From assembly GCA_046964515.1 (NCBI GenBank), contig JBKUYM010000001.1, positions 248,001 to 312,000 of the forward strand: a stretch of DNA of 64,000 nucleotides. Reading direction: 5' to 3'. A program made the translations under genes and the position numbers. The stretch comes from UMGS1663 sp046964515 (lineage in GTDB: Bacteria > Bacillota > Clostridia > TANB77 > CAG-508). The notes beneath the pieces were generated by a model. That model was not told where the DNA came from. It saw only the letters and a list, made by a program, of their open reading frames with translations, and searched no databases. Shown in pieces: positions 18,501-26,751 of the stretch; within the stretch, counting starts at the first letter, position 1, and each line of letters opens with the position of its first letter.

Positions 18501-19879
18501 ATAATATTTTTGATTTTGGTGCGGATTCTTTAGCTATTATTCATATTTTAACGGATCTTTTCCAGTATCACTTAAATTTAAAAGTGTACGATTTTTATAA
18601 ATATCCTACCGTTAGACAGTTATATGATCACTTACTATCTGGAAATGAGTTGCAAACACAATTAGATACAGAAAAATTTATTGCTCTAGATTCTTTTGTA
18701 AAAACCTTATCTTCTAATTATGAAGCTACGTCTATCCAGAAACCACTTTCTTTTCTAATAACTGGTGCGACTGGTTTCTTAGGTGCTCATATTCTAGCAG
18801 AATTGTTAGAACATTCCTCTTCTATAAAAACGATTTATTGTGCTGTTAGAAAGAAAGAAAATCTTTCTATTACCGATAGGCTGTTGGATAAATTTCACTT
18901 TTATTTTTCTAACCATTATGATGAACTTATAAAAGAACATGTCATTTGTATAGAATCTGACATCAATGATGAGATGATTGGAATAGCTCCTTCTTATTTA
19001 TCTATCTTTGAAAAAGAAGTGGATGTTGTTATTCATTGTGCTGCTAATGTAAAGCACTATGGAAATTATTTAGATTTTCAAAAAACAAATATTCAAGGAA
19101 CTAAAAATATTATTCAACTTTGTAAACAGTTATCTTTACCATTGCATTACATTTCTACTATGACCATTTCTGGTAATTATTTAATTGAACAAAAAAATAC
19201 CAATTCTGTTTTTGATGAACATACCTTTTTTTCTGGTCAATCTTTTGATGATAATGTTTACTCTAAAAGTAAATTGATTGCAGAATCTTTGGTTATTGAA
19301 GCTATCTCTCAAGGATTAAATGCTTCTATCTATAGAATTGGTGATTTAACTGGTCGCTATGTAGATGGTGTTTTCCAAAAAAATATAGAAGAAAATTCTA
19401 TTTATCTGAGATTAAAATCCATTTTAGAAATTGGCTGCATTTCTTCTGATTTATTAGAAAATACTCTAGAATTTTCTCCTGTTGATTATGCGGCACAGGC
19501 TATCTGTAAAATTATATGGTCAGAGCAATGTTATCGCAAAATTTTTCACATTTATAATCCTAATTTTATAAAAGTTTCTACTTTACTTGAATATATGCAT
19601 CAGTTACATTATAATATTGATGTATTATCTCCAGAATCTTTTATGAAAAGGGTAAAAGATTTTTCTGCAGATATTTCTAAGCAATCTAAAATTACTGGTA
19701 TTATTAATGATTTTACAAGAGATAATGATTTTATTTATAACCATATTCTAAAAACAGATAATACTTTAACTTGTCATTATCTAGAAAATCTTCAATTTAC
19801 TTGGCCTACTTTAGATGATGATTATATTGAAAAATTATTTAACTATATGAAGTCCGTTCACTTTTTTAGTGATACCTAG
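15524..19879 (+). CDS. Single-module non-ribosomal peptide synthetase: C-A-T-reductase
   Basis: 1451 residues. Condensation domain 1-430 with intact HHLISDA (133-139). Adenylation domain about 455-960 with TSGSTGQPKG (610-619), GYGPSETT (752-759), KTGDIG, GRSDNQVKVHGLR, and catalytic K945 in NGKINRK. Carrier domain with the phosphopantetheine serine S1002 in DFGADSL. Terminal thioester reductase with the NAD(P)-binding GATGFLG (1081-1087) and a YSKSK active-site pair. A leading C domain with no loading module suggests an acyl-CoA or acyl-carrier donor, and the reductase suggests release as an aldehyde or alcohol: an N-acyl amino aldehyde. Hand alignment to GrsA gives the pocket as roughly D-I-F-Q-M-A-G-I-F-K, which I cannot assign. 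No phosphopantetheinyl transferase lies nearby. A kinase gene follows after 17 bases. Confidence 0.93.
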   Translation: MEKKYYDLTNPQQSIWLTEQFYKDTSINHICGTVLLHETVNFSFLEKAIKLFVRDNDSFRIKLTFDEEGKVRQSICPFSTFPIELISLKNDEDLKLLEKEMVKAPLFLMDQFLFCFKMFQFPDGHGGFVVTAHHLISDACTAGLLASKVITIYTALLENTENLVAPTSYLSYILSEKDYLSSDKFEKDKAYWDSVFDTVPEIGVIPSVLPSTTDSCRASRQMFVMPCHQVEKIHHFCTKNKVSIFNFFMALYAIYIGRVSQLDDFVLGTPILNRTTFTEKNTPGMFISTVPFRFHVQNNSSFVDFIKQVAIDALGMFRHQKYPYQNILEHIRSKNPSAPNLYDILISYQNTRTNKNTAKVNYEVRWTFNDFVADAMQIHLFDMNDEGSLNIAYDYRLDKYSKEDIYQIHNRILYMIEQVLSLDSIFIQDIEIVTPEEKQKLLYDFNKTALCYDEHKTLVDFFEEQVSKHPNQVALVFENQFLTYEQLNCKINHLAHLLRRKSIKNNDIVGIMTHRSFEMIIYILAVLKAGGSYISIDPEYPDDRIAYMLSDSKSTLLLSQKDLKDKIEHFCFQGEVIFADLSNTAIYKDPYTDNPPSISHPDDLSYIIYTSGSTGQPKGVMLTQRNLTNFIFSMKNKIDYLKDDYPHSIISITTVSFDIFIFETLVSLCSGLKLFLTNETEQKITMKLERLILDNQIEIIQSTPSIMRFHIENSSMNGFKNLKYVMLAGEQLPKLLVDKIKSISPSCIIYNGYGPSETTIFSTVKNVTNLDKITIGEPIDNTQIYILDKHLNVLPPKTFGEIYIAGDGVGNGYLYKNSITQERYLKNPYLANSVFYKTGDIGYWLPNGSIICGGRSDNQVKVHGLRIELDEIENAINHFDKAANIKSAVLLKSDNQKTSLNAFLSSSLPIDLKALRSYLSSRLPNYMIPNTYTILDILPYTPNGKINRKALGYYQVSVEKTDEVYTLPRNSIEEIIITSIKKKLNLTQFGIDNNIFDFGADSLAIIHILTDLFQYHLNLKVYDFYKYPTVRQLYDHLLSGNELQTQLDTEKFIALDSFVKTLSSNYEATSIQKPLSFLITGATGFLGAHILAELLEHSSSIKTIYCAVRKKENLSITDRLLDKFHFYFSNHYDELIKEHVICIESDINDEMIGIAPSYLSIFEKEVDVVIHCAANVKHYGNYLDFQKTNIQGTKNIIQLCKQLSLPLHYISTMTISGNYLIEQKNTNSVFDEHTFFSGQSFDDNVYSKSKLIAESLVIEAISQGLNASIYRIGDLTGRYVDGVFQKNIEENSIYLRLKSILEIGCISSDLLENTLEFSPVDYAAQAICKIIWSEQCYRKIFHIYNPNFIKVSTLLEYMHQLHYNIDVLSPESFMKRVKDFSADISKQSKITGIINDFTRDNDFIYNHILKTDNTLTCHYLENLQFTWPTLDDDYIEKLFNYMKSVHFFSDT

Positions 19880-19896
19880 AGGAGGTGTTGTTTACT

Positions 19897-21900
19897 TTGT
19901 TTAAAACTTTACAAAATAAATTTAGAAAATTGTCTATCTCTAATCAGTTAGTTATCTATTTTCTTATTATATTTTTTGCTTTTTCGTTTTTATTATATAA
20001 TGTTATACCTATTTTATTAAATTATCCTCCTGATACGATTAATACTACTTTTGATAAAGAAGTCTCTATCTTATATTATGTGTATCAATTTTTATTGGTT
20101 GTTTTAGGTATTAGCGTATTTTTTGTATCGTATTTAAAAATTGCTTTAAAAAAAATAGATAATTGGTGGAAAAATAAAATTTCTGATTTAGAAACAATTT
20201 TAGAGGTAAGAAAAAAAGCTCTAACTTTTTCTTATAAATTATATATTTCTATGGAGATTTTTCCAACACTAATTGTTTTAGCGATTTTAATGTTGACCGG
20301 TAGTCATCCAGCTATTTTATTATTTAAAATGGGAACGATTATTTTTAGTTTTTCTACTTTAATTGCTTCTCTTTTCTTAATCGTTTCTAAAAATACATTA
20401 TACCCTCTTTTGAAATACACTTCAAAATATATTTCAAAAGAGGAAACAAAGCCTTTTTCCTTAAAGTATAAACTAATATTCCAATTATTTCCTGGTGTAT
20501 TGGTTGTTGCATTAATTTTATCATTAGTTGGATATTATCGTTTAACTATTGAAAAAGGTAGTCTATTAAGGAATTATTATTATACTTCTTTACACACAGA
20601 GATTGCTGCTATTTCTTCTAATCCTAGTATTGAAAATATAAATGCTATCCTTTCTCCTTATTATATTGAAGATTCTGTCGTTTTTTGTTTTGTAGAAAAT
20701 CCGGATGGCTCCATTCAAACTAGTAATGGACAAACGCTCAGTCATTTTTTTGTAAAATATATGCATGATTTATCTGCTTCTCATAATAATATGGTATATG
20801 AAGCCTATACCGTTGATTCACAAGCAGTTATAGATAAAATAGAATATGCAGGGCAATCCTATACCATTGGAATTTATTATGAAATTGCTTCTTTTTCTAG
20901 CTTTTTACTATTTTTAATTATTTCTTTATTATTATTTATTTTTAATTTAGTAATTATTATTTATGTAGTTACTTCTTTAAATAAAGATATTAATAATGTT
21001 AACGAGGAATTATTACATATTATTCGAAATGATACAGATACTACCAATACCAAATTACCCGTAACTTCTAATGATGAAATTGGTGATTTGGTTAGTTTAT
21101 TAAACGAACTTCAAGATTTAAATACTCAACATCTAAACCAAATTCAAGATAATCAAGATAAATTAATGGAAAAAGAACGTTTAGCTTCTTTAGGACAGTT
21201 AATTGGTGGTATTGCTCATAACTTAAAAACGCCTATTATGTCTATAGCAGGTGCGGTAGAGGGCTTAAATGATTTAATTAAAGAATATGATGCTTCTATT
21301 GGCGATCCCGAGGTTACTAATACAGACCATCATGAAATTGCAAAAGATATGTCTACTTGGATAGAAAAAATTAAATCTTATACAGAATATATGTCTGATG
21401 TTATTACAGCAGTTAAAGGTCAAGCGGTTACTTTATCTGATGAACAAGCTTATACCTTCACACTTGAAGAACTTGTGAAAAGAATTGATATTTTAATGAG
21501 ACATGAATTAAAAAATGCATTGGTAAATTTAAATATCCATATGCAAACAGATGTGAATACTACTTTAAAAGGAAATGTTAATAGTCTTGTTCAAGTAATT
21601 AATAATATGATTTCCAATAGTATTCAAGCATATAATGGAAAAAAAGATCAAAACATAGATTTAATTATATCGCAAGAAAAAAATCATGTTATCATTACAA
21701 TAAAAGATTATGCAGGAGGCCTTCCTGAAGAGGTTGAGAAAAAACTTTTTAAAGAGATGATTACTACCAAAGGTAAAAATGGAACAGGACTCGGCTTATT
21801 TATGTCTTATTCTAATATACGAGCTCATTTTGGCGGAAATATTACTTTTGATACCCAAAAAGGTATTGGCACTACTTTTTCTATTATTTTACCTTTATAA
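19897..21900 (+). CDS. Membrane sensor histidine kinase linked to the NRPS
   Basis: About 667 residues. Six membrane segments (roughly 15-43, 58-80, 116-136, 144-164, 194-212, 333-359), with an extracellular sensor region of about 120 residues between the last two. A HAMP-like linker and coiled coil follow, then the H box GGIAHNLKTP (phospho-acceptor H441), N box NMISNSIQAY, G1 DYAGGLP and G2 NGTGLGLFMS. The start is unclear: GTG 19885 and TTG 19888 lie on or too near AGAGGAGG, so TTG 19897, 11 bases downstream, is preferred. It begins 17 bases after the NRPS stop and is probably cotranscribed; the response regulator behind has its own promoter. Confidence 0.87.
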   Translation: MFKTLQNKFRKLSISNQLVIYFLIIFFAFSFLLYNVIPILLNYPPDTINTTFDKEVSILYYVYQFLLVVLGISVFFVSYLKIALKKIDNWWKNKISDLETILEVRKKALTFSYKLYISMEIFPTLIVLAILMLTGSHPAILLFKMGTIIFSFSTLIASLFLIVSKNTLYPLLKYTSKYISKEETKPFSLKYKLIFQLFPGVLVVALILSLVGYYRLTIEKGSLLRNYYYTSLHTEIAAISSNPSIENINAILSPYYIEDSVVFCFVENPDGSIQTSNGQTLSHFFVKYMHDLSASHNNMVYEAYTVDSQAVIDKIEYAGQSYTIGIYYEIASFSSFLLFLIISLLLFIFNLVIIIYVVTSLNKDINNVNEELLHIIRNDTDTTNTKLPVTSNDEIGDLVSLLNELQDLNTQHLNQIQDNQDKLMEKERLASLGQLIGGIAHNLKTPIMSIAGAVEGLNDLIKEYDASIGDPEVTNTDHHEIAKDMSTWIEKIKSYTEYMSDVITAVKGQAVTLSDEQAYTFTLEELVKRIDILMRHELKNALVNLNIHMQTDVNTTLKGNVNSLVQVINNMISNSIQAYNGKKDQNIDLIISQEKNHVIITIKDYAGGLPEEVEKKLFKEMITTKGKNGTGLGLFMSYSNIRAHFGGNITFDTQKGIGTTFSIILPL

Positions 21901-21923
21901 AAAATAAACGTGTTTATTTTTTG
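21901..21923 (+). terminator. Hairpin after the kinase gene
   Basis: AAAATAAA / TTTATTTT with a 4-base loop, followed by TTG-T. It starts directly after the kinase stop codon. Confidence 0.6.
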
Positions 21924-21996
21924 TTGTGAACTATTGGGAGTTCATTTCATTTTATAAACACTTTATTTTTACTTTCGACATTTTTTCTATTATGGC

Positions 21997-22025
21997 TTGC
22001 TTTTTTCTTATATTATAAGTATAAT
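21997..22025 (+). promoter_or_regulatory. Promoter of the HD-GYP response regulator
   Basis: TTGCTT, 17-base spacer, TATAAT, 26 bases before the GTG start. Confidence 0.65.
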
Positions 22026-22051
22026 ACAGATAATTTAAGGCAGGTGATAAT

Positions 22052-23101
22052 GTGAGAAAAGGGATTCAAAATGTAACTTCCAACGGTTATAGAATTATTG
22101 CTGTAGATGATGAAATTGGTATTGTTGATTCTTTATCTATTTTTTTAAAACGTTCAGGTTATGATTTTACAGGTGTAACCGACCCTGTGGAGGCTATTAA
22201 TCTTGTAAAAACAGAGCATTTTGATATGATGATTTTAGACTTTATGATGTCTCCTATTCATGGTGATGATGTTGTTGAAGAAATTCGAAAATTTAATAAA
22301 GATTTATATATATTATTATTAACTGGTCATAAGGATTTAGCACCACCATTAGAAACAATTCGTAGATTGGATATTCAAGGCTATTGTGAAAAAAGTGATA
22401 AATTTGATCAATTATTATTACTAGTAGAATCTGGTATAAAATCTATTGAGCAAATGAATGAAATTAAACGTATTAATAATGAACTTTCTGATACTTATGA
22501 AAAACTTGAAAAAGCTTATTTAGAAAGTATTGAAACTTTACGCTATACTGTAGAGGCTAAAGATCCTTATACAAGAGGCCATTCAGACCGCGTTTCTGCT
22601 TATTCTGTTTTAATTGGTGAAAAATTAGAATTACAAGAAGAAGAGATAAAAACACTTCGTATTGGTGGTTTATTTCATGATATTGGTAAAATCGGTATTC
22701 CTGATAGCATTTTATTAAAAGAAGCGAAACTTTCTGATGATGAATATTCTCAAATTAAAAATCATCCTGCAATTGGAGCACATATTTTAAATAATGCTAC
22801 TATTTTTCAAGATATTTTACCAATTGTTATGCATCATCATGAACGTTATGATGGAAATGGCTACCCTGGAAAATTAAAAGGAGAAGCTATTCCTTATTTA
22901 GCAAGAATTACTGCTGTAGCAGATACTTTTGATGCTATGACTTCTAAAAGAACTTATCGTGATGCTTTGCCTTTGCAAACAGTTATTTCGGAAATAGAAA
23001 GATGTTCTGGCAGTCAGTTTGACCCAGCAATTGCATCTGTATTTTTAGACATTCTAAAAAATGATTATGATAAAATAAGAAAAATTCAAGAAGACTATTA
23101 A
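22052..23101 (+). CDS. Response regulator with HD-GYP phosphodiesterase domain
   Basis: 349 residues. The receiver domain (1-125) has the acidic pair VDDE (18-21) and phospho-acceptor D63 in MMILDFMMS, and the lysine position falls in YCEKSDK. A short coiled coil leads to an HD-GYP domain with HDIGKIGIP, HHERYDGNGYPG and the full metal-ligand set, so it should hydrolyse cyclic di-GMP (or a related cyclic dinucleotide). The start is GTG, with AGGCAGGTG upstream. It follows the histidine kinase and is its likely partner. The pair may tie cyclic dinucleotide level to the signal sensed by the kinase and, by position, to the NRPS product. Confidence 0.9.
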   Translation: MRKGIQNVTSNGYRIIAVDDEIGIVDSLSIFLKRSGYDFTGVTDPVEAINLVKTEHFDMMILDFMMSPIHGDDVVEEIRKFNKDLYILLLTGHKDLAPPLETIRRLDIQGYCEKSDKFDQLLLLVESGIKSIEQMNEIKRINNELSDTYEKLEKAYLESIETLRYTVEAKDPYTRGHSDRVSAYSVLIGEKLELQEEEIKTLRIGGLFHDIGKIGIPDSILLKEAKLSDDEYSQIKNHPAIGAHILNNATIFQDILPIVMHHHERYDGNGYPGKLKGEAIPYLARITAVADTFDAMTSKRTYRDALPLQTVISEIERCSGSQFDPAIASVFLDILKNDYDKIRKIQEDY

Positions 23102-23112
23102 ATTTGTGTATA

Positions 23113-23149
23113 AGAAGACCATCATACTTAGTATGACGGTCTTCTTTTC
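23113..23149 (+). terminator. Terminator after the HD-GYP gene
   Basis: A stem of about 15 bp (AGAAGACC-A-TCATAC / GTATGA-C-GGTCTTCT) with one mismatch and a 3-base loop, followed by TTTCTT. Confidence 0.8.
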
Positions 23150-23154
23150 TTACT

Positions 23155-23616
23155 TTAAAACTGTTCTGCACTGAGGTATTCCGCTGAAATACCCAGTGCT
23201 CTTTGAATCTGATACACAATTTCATACGCCTGGTTGGATTCTTCTACCACCATTTCAAGCGATTCATCGTCCAAAAAGGTATACGATTGTAATTCCAATC
23301 GCTGCCACAAAAGCAACTGATTTGTTACCAGTTTCATTTTTTCGAACAGTTCTTCTACTGGGTAATCGGTGCTACTTTGCACCTCTTCTAACCATTCCTG
23401 ATTGTGGTGCAGAAAATCCCACTGTTCGAGATTTTTGCACTTTTGGATATTTACTTCCAAAAGTGCTGAGACTAAATCCCGTTCTCCCAGCGCAGTCTCC
23501 GGATTATCCGATAAAATCACATCATTTATCGGCATCCGTTCCTGTGCTTGGCTGGTAATTGGAAAAGTTCCCATTACCAGTACCATAATAACTACCATAA
23601 AACAAACTTTCTTCAT
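23155..23616 (-). CDS. Small secreted protein of unknown function
   Basis: 153 residues, not recognised. The N-terminus MKKVCFMVVIMVLVMGTFPITSQAQ is a clear Sec signal peptide with likely cleavage after SQA. The mature part is acidic, helical and rich in Leu/Glu/Gln, with one cysteine. GGAGG sits 7 bases before the ATG. GC content is clearly above that of the flanking genes. It is convergent with the HD-GYP regulator and isolated. It could be a secreted helper or signal, but nothing in the sequence shows its role. Confidence 0.65.
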   Translation of the reverse strand: MKKVCFMVVIMVLVMGTFPITSQAQERMPINDVILSDNPETALGERDLVSALLEVNIQKCKNLEQWDFLHHNQEWLEEVQSSTDYPVEELFEKMKLVTNQLLLWQRLELQSYTFLDDESLEMVVEESNQAYEIVYQIQRALGISAEYLSAEQF

Positions 23617-23711
23617 ATTGCATCCTCCTTTTGTTCTTTGTTTTTTTGGTTTCCTTTGGCATATTCCAAAGTTATTTTTATTATACTACTTTTTCCGTAA
23701 ATTGTCTACAT

Positions 23712-23748
23712 AATAAGCACTAGGAACTGTAGATTCCTAGTGCTTATT
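23712..23748. terminator. Strong hairpin downstream of tex
   Basis: A 15-bp perfect stem (AATAAGCACTAGGAA / TTCCTAGTGCTTATT) with a 7-base loop. It has no long T tract on either side. Confidence 0.6.
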
Positions 23749-23755
23749 AGTATTT

Positions 23756-25915
23756 CTATATTTTCATACTTAACTTTACTTTTTGTCTTTCTTGATCTAC
23801 ACCAATTACTTTTACCTTTACCACATCTCCTACAGAAACAACATCTGCTGGATTTTTAACAAAAGATTCACTCATTTCTGAAATGTGGACTAATCCATCA
23901 TGTTTGACACCCACATCTACAAAAGCTCCAAAATCAATTACATTTCTAACAGTTCCTGTTAGAATTTGTCCTTCTCTTAAATCTTCGAACTTTAGTACAT
24001 CACTACGTAATACAGGTTTTGGCATTTCCTCTCTTGGGTCTCTACCTGGCTTAGATAATTCCTCTATAATATCTTTTAACGTCATTTCTCCTACTTCTAA
24101 TTGTTTTGCTATTTCTCTTAGATTGAATTGCTTTAATTTTTCTCTAATTTCTTTTAATTTTTCTTTATCTTTTAAATCTTTTTTATCATATCCTATATTT
24201 TTTAATAATTTTTCTACTACTTCGTAACTTTCTGGATGAACAGCGGTTATTTCTAACGGATTTTTTCCATCAAAAATACGAATAAATCCCGCACATTGTT
24301 CATAAGCTACTTTTCCTAGTTTTGGTACTTTTAACAATTCTTTTCTCTCTTTTAATTTTCCTTGTTCATCTCTATATTTTACAATATTATTGGCAATGGT
24401 TTTATTGATACCAGAAACATAAGAAAGTAAAGATGGTGTTGCTGTATTTACATCTACGCCTACTTTATTTACAGCATCTTCTACTACTCCCGTTAGACTT
24501 TGCGTTAAATTCTTTTGATTAACATCATGTTGATATTGTCCTACGCCTATTGCTTTTGGTTCTATTTTTACTAATTCTGCTAAAGGATCTTGTAATCTTC
24601 TGGCTATAGAAATCGCACCCCTTAAAGATACATTAATATCTGGATACTCTTCTGTTGCTAATTTAGAAGCCGAATACACAGAAGCACCTGCTTCTGATAC
24701 AATGGCATAATGAACTTCTTTTTGATATTTTTCTTTTACTTCTTTTATAACCTCTGCTACAAACATTTCTGATTCACGTGATGCGGTGCCATTTCCAATA
24801 GCAAACATATCCACATTATATTTTGCAATTAAGTTCATTAATATTTTTTTAGCACCTTCTATATCATTTTGAGGTTCTGTTGGATAGATAGTAGTTGTAT
24901 CTAATACTTTTCCTGTTTCATCTATAACTGCAATTTTACATCCTGTTCTATAAGCTGGGTCAAATCCTATTACGGTTAATCCTTTTAAAGGTGCACTTAA
25001 TAATAGTTGTTTTGCATTTTGTCCAAATACTTTAATAGCCTGTGCTTCTGCTTTTTCCGTTAAGTCTGTTCTAATTTCTCTTTCTATAGATGGCTCTATT
25101 AAACGTTTCCAACTATCTTCAATTGTTTGTTTTAAAATTTCCTCATATGCGTTATTTTCATTTTTTATAATGGCTTTTTCTATATAAGATATAATTTGTT
25201 CTTCTGGCTTTTCTATTTTTACTTTTAAAAATTCTTCTTTTTCTCCTCTATTAATAGCTAATATTCGGTGGCTTGGTATTCTATTAACTCTCTCTGAAAA
25301 TGCATAATACATTTCGTAATTTGACTTTTCTTCCTTTGTCGCTTTTGTAGAAATAATACCATCTCTATAACAAAGTCTTTTACTTTCTTTTCGATAAACT
25401 GCCTCATCTGCTATTTTTTCTGCAAGGATGTCTTTTGCACCATTTATGGCATCCTCTATTGTTTCTATTTGTTTTTCTGGATTAATATATTCTTTAGCAA
25501 TTTCTTCAATTGGTCTTTTTTCTATTTGTTTATAAATAATATCCGCTAATGGCTCTAAGCCTTGTTCTTTGGCAATAGTTGCTCTTGTTCTCTTTTTTTG
25601 TTTATATGGTCTATAAATATCCTCTACTTCTGCTAATGTTTTTGCTATTTCTAAAGCCATTACAATTTCATCTGTTAATTTATCTTGATTTTCTATTGCT
25701 TTTTTTACTTCTTCTTTTCTGTTTTCTAAATTTCTTAAATAAGTAAGTCTTTCTCCTAAATCTCTTAATTGTTCATCTGATAAACCTCCTGTTGCTTCTT
25801 TTCGATAACGAGCAATAAAAGGAATCGTGTTTCCTTCATCAATTAATTTTACAGTAGCTTCCACTTGGCTATCCTTAACTTTTAACTCTTCTGCTATTAT
25901 TTTAGTAATGTTCAT
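23756..25915 (-). CDS. tex: Tex-family RNA-binding transcription accessory protein
   Basis: About 719 residues, the normal Tex length. N-terminal helical Tex domain (TIPFIARYRKEATGGL), a YqgF/RNase H-like core (VIGFDPAYRTGCKIAVID), helix-hairpin-helix pair (VDVNTATPSLLSYVSGI) and a C-terminal S1 domain (LTGTVRNVIDFGAFVDVGVK). It binds nucleic acid and affects transcription or RNA stability; it is cytosolic. The first in-frame ATG at 25951 precedes the ribosome binding site AAGGAAGG, so the start is the ATG at 25915. An 11-bp inverted repeat brackets the promoter -10 region. Confidence 0.92.
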   Translation of the reverse strand: MNITKIIAEELKVKDSQVEATVKLIDEGNTIPFIARYRKEATGGLSDEQLRDLGERLTYLRNLENRKEEVKKAIENQDKLTDEIVMALEIAKTLAEVEDIYRPYKQKKRTRATIAKEQGLEPLADIIYKQIEKRPIEEIAKEYINPEKQIETIEDAINGAKDILAEKIADEAVYRKESKRLCYRDGIISTKATKEEKSNYEMYYAFSERVNRIPSHRILAINRGEKEEFLKVKIEKPEEQIISYIEKAIIKNENNAYEEILKQTIEDSWKRLIEPSIEREIRTDLTEKAEAQAIKVFGQNAKQLLLSAPLKGLTVIGFDPAYRTGCKIAVIDETGKVLDTTTIYPTEPQNDIEGAKKILMNLIAKYNVDMFAIGNGTASRESEMFVAEVIKEVKEKYQKEVHYAIVSEAGASVYSASKLATEEYPDINVSLRGAISIARRLQDPLAELVKIEPKAIGVGQYQHDVNQKNLTQSLTGVVEDAVNKVGVDVNTATPSLLSYVSGINKTIANNIVKYRDEQGKLKERKELLKVPKLGKVAYEQCAGFIRIFDGKNPLEITAVHPESYEVVEKLLKNIGYDKKDLKDKEKLKEIREKLKQFNLREIAKQLEVGEMTLKDIIEELSKPGRDPREEMPKPVLRSDVLKFEDLREGQILTGTVRNVIDFGAFVDVGVKHDGLVHISEMSESFVKNPADVVSVGDVVKVKVIGVDQERQKVKLSMKI

Positions 25916-25957
25916 GTTCATTTCCTTCCTTTTTTCTTGTGTATTATCCACAAATAA

Positions 25958-26005
25958 TACCTAATCTGTGTATTATTATAACAGATTAGGTATATTCTTT
26001 GTCAA
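25958..26005 (-). promoter_or_regulatory. tex promoter embedded in an inverted repeat
   Basis: On the minus strand, TTGACA (26000-26005) and TATAAT (25975-25980) are 19 bases apart. TACCTAATCTG and CAGATTAGGTA (25982-25992 and 25958-25968) flank the -10 box: an operator or a 5' leader hairpin. Confidence 0.5.
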
Positions 26006-26052
26006 GTATGGTTATTGACTTTAATGTTTTCTTCTATTTTAGAGATTCCTTT

Positions 26053-26613
26053 TTATATTTCTATTTTTAAAAATTTTTTTGGCATTTTCTTTTTCTGATA
26101 AATTTTTTGAATAAGTTCTACTAATTGTGTATTGGTTAATTTCTTTTCTCCTATTTTATATAAGACAAATATATAATAAAATTTTCCAAATAATTGGTAG
26201 GATATTTCTTTATAAGAACAAAACCCTAATTTTTCATAAAAATGTATTCGTTTTTGAATCTTTTCTTTTTCATTTTCATTTTTTGCTTCTTTTTCTGTTT
26301 CTACTTCTACAATCCATCCCTTTTTATCTGGAAATTGCTCTTGTATAGTTTGTATTAATTTTGTTCCTACGCCAGTTCCTCTATAATTTTCTAATACTGC
26401 TAGATGAGAAATTAAAACATATTGATTTTCTTCACTACAAATCATATATCCTTTTTCCTTATTTTCTTCTTCATATAAGTACATTTTATCTATTTCTTTT
26501 ATTAAATATTTTTTAAATAGAAAATATGGTTTTATTTCATTTGTTGCAAAATCTTGTTTAATATATTTTTTATAAATTTCTTTTGCCTTTTCTATGGTTA
26601 CTTTTCTAAGCAT
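26053..26613 (-). CDS. GNAT family N-acetyltransferase
   Basis: 186 residues. Motif A is ISHLAVLENYRGTGVGTKLI, and IHFYEKLGF is the usual end of the fold; LFGKFYYIFVLYK may complete the last strand. The C-terminal ~35 residues are a lysine-rich helical extension. AAAGGAG lies 5 bases before the ATG at 26613; codons upstream of that are not needed. Monocistronic between tex and the ABC-F gene. Substrate unknown. Confidence 0.82.
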   Translation of the reverse strand: MLRKVTIEKAKEIYKKYIKQDFATNEIKPYFLFKKYLIKEIDKMYLYEEENKEKGYMICSEENQYVLISHLAVLENYRGTGVGTKLIQTIQEQFPDKKGWIVEVETEKEAKNENEKEKIQKRIHFYEKLGFCSYKEISYQLFGKFYYIFVLYKIGEKKLTNTQLVELIQKIYQKKKMPKKFLKIEI

Positions 26614-26715
26614 CGTTTCTCCTTTTAATATAATCACACGATTTTTTATATTTATAGTATACCCTATTACTTTTTTAATACACAAAATTGTTTTTTCATC
26701 TTTTATTACTTATAA

Positions 26716-26745
26716 AAACCATTGCTAGTAAAAAAGCAATGGTTT
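26716..26745 (-). terminator. Terminator of the ABC-F gene
   Basis: AAACCATTGC / GCAATGGTTT, 10 bp with a 10-base loop, followed on the minus strand by TTTTTAT; it ends 7 bases below the stop codon. Confidence 0.8.
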
Positions 26746-26751
26746 CTTTAT

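Noticed and set aside
23196..23713. Long frames antisense to the 153-aa secreted gene
   Set aside because: The minus-strand gene has a signal peptide and GGAGG at the right place; the antisense frames have neither.
24769..24784. TGATTCACGTGATGCG inside tex, resembling parS
   Set aside because: Only about 12 of 16 positions match the consensus, it lies in coding sequence and is 38 kb from parB. The GCACGTG in gyrA near 42960 is weaker still.
25944..25952. Perfect DnaA box TTATCCACA near tex
   Set aside because: About one such 9-mer is expected by chance in a window of this size and base content; no cluster surrounds it.
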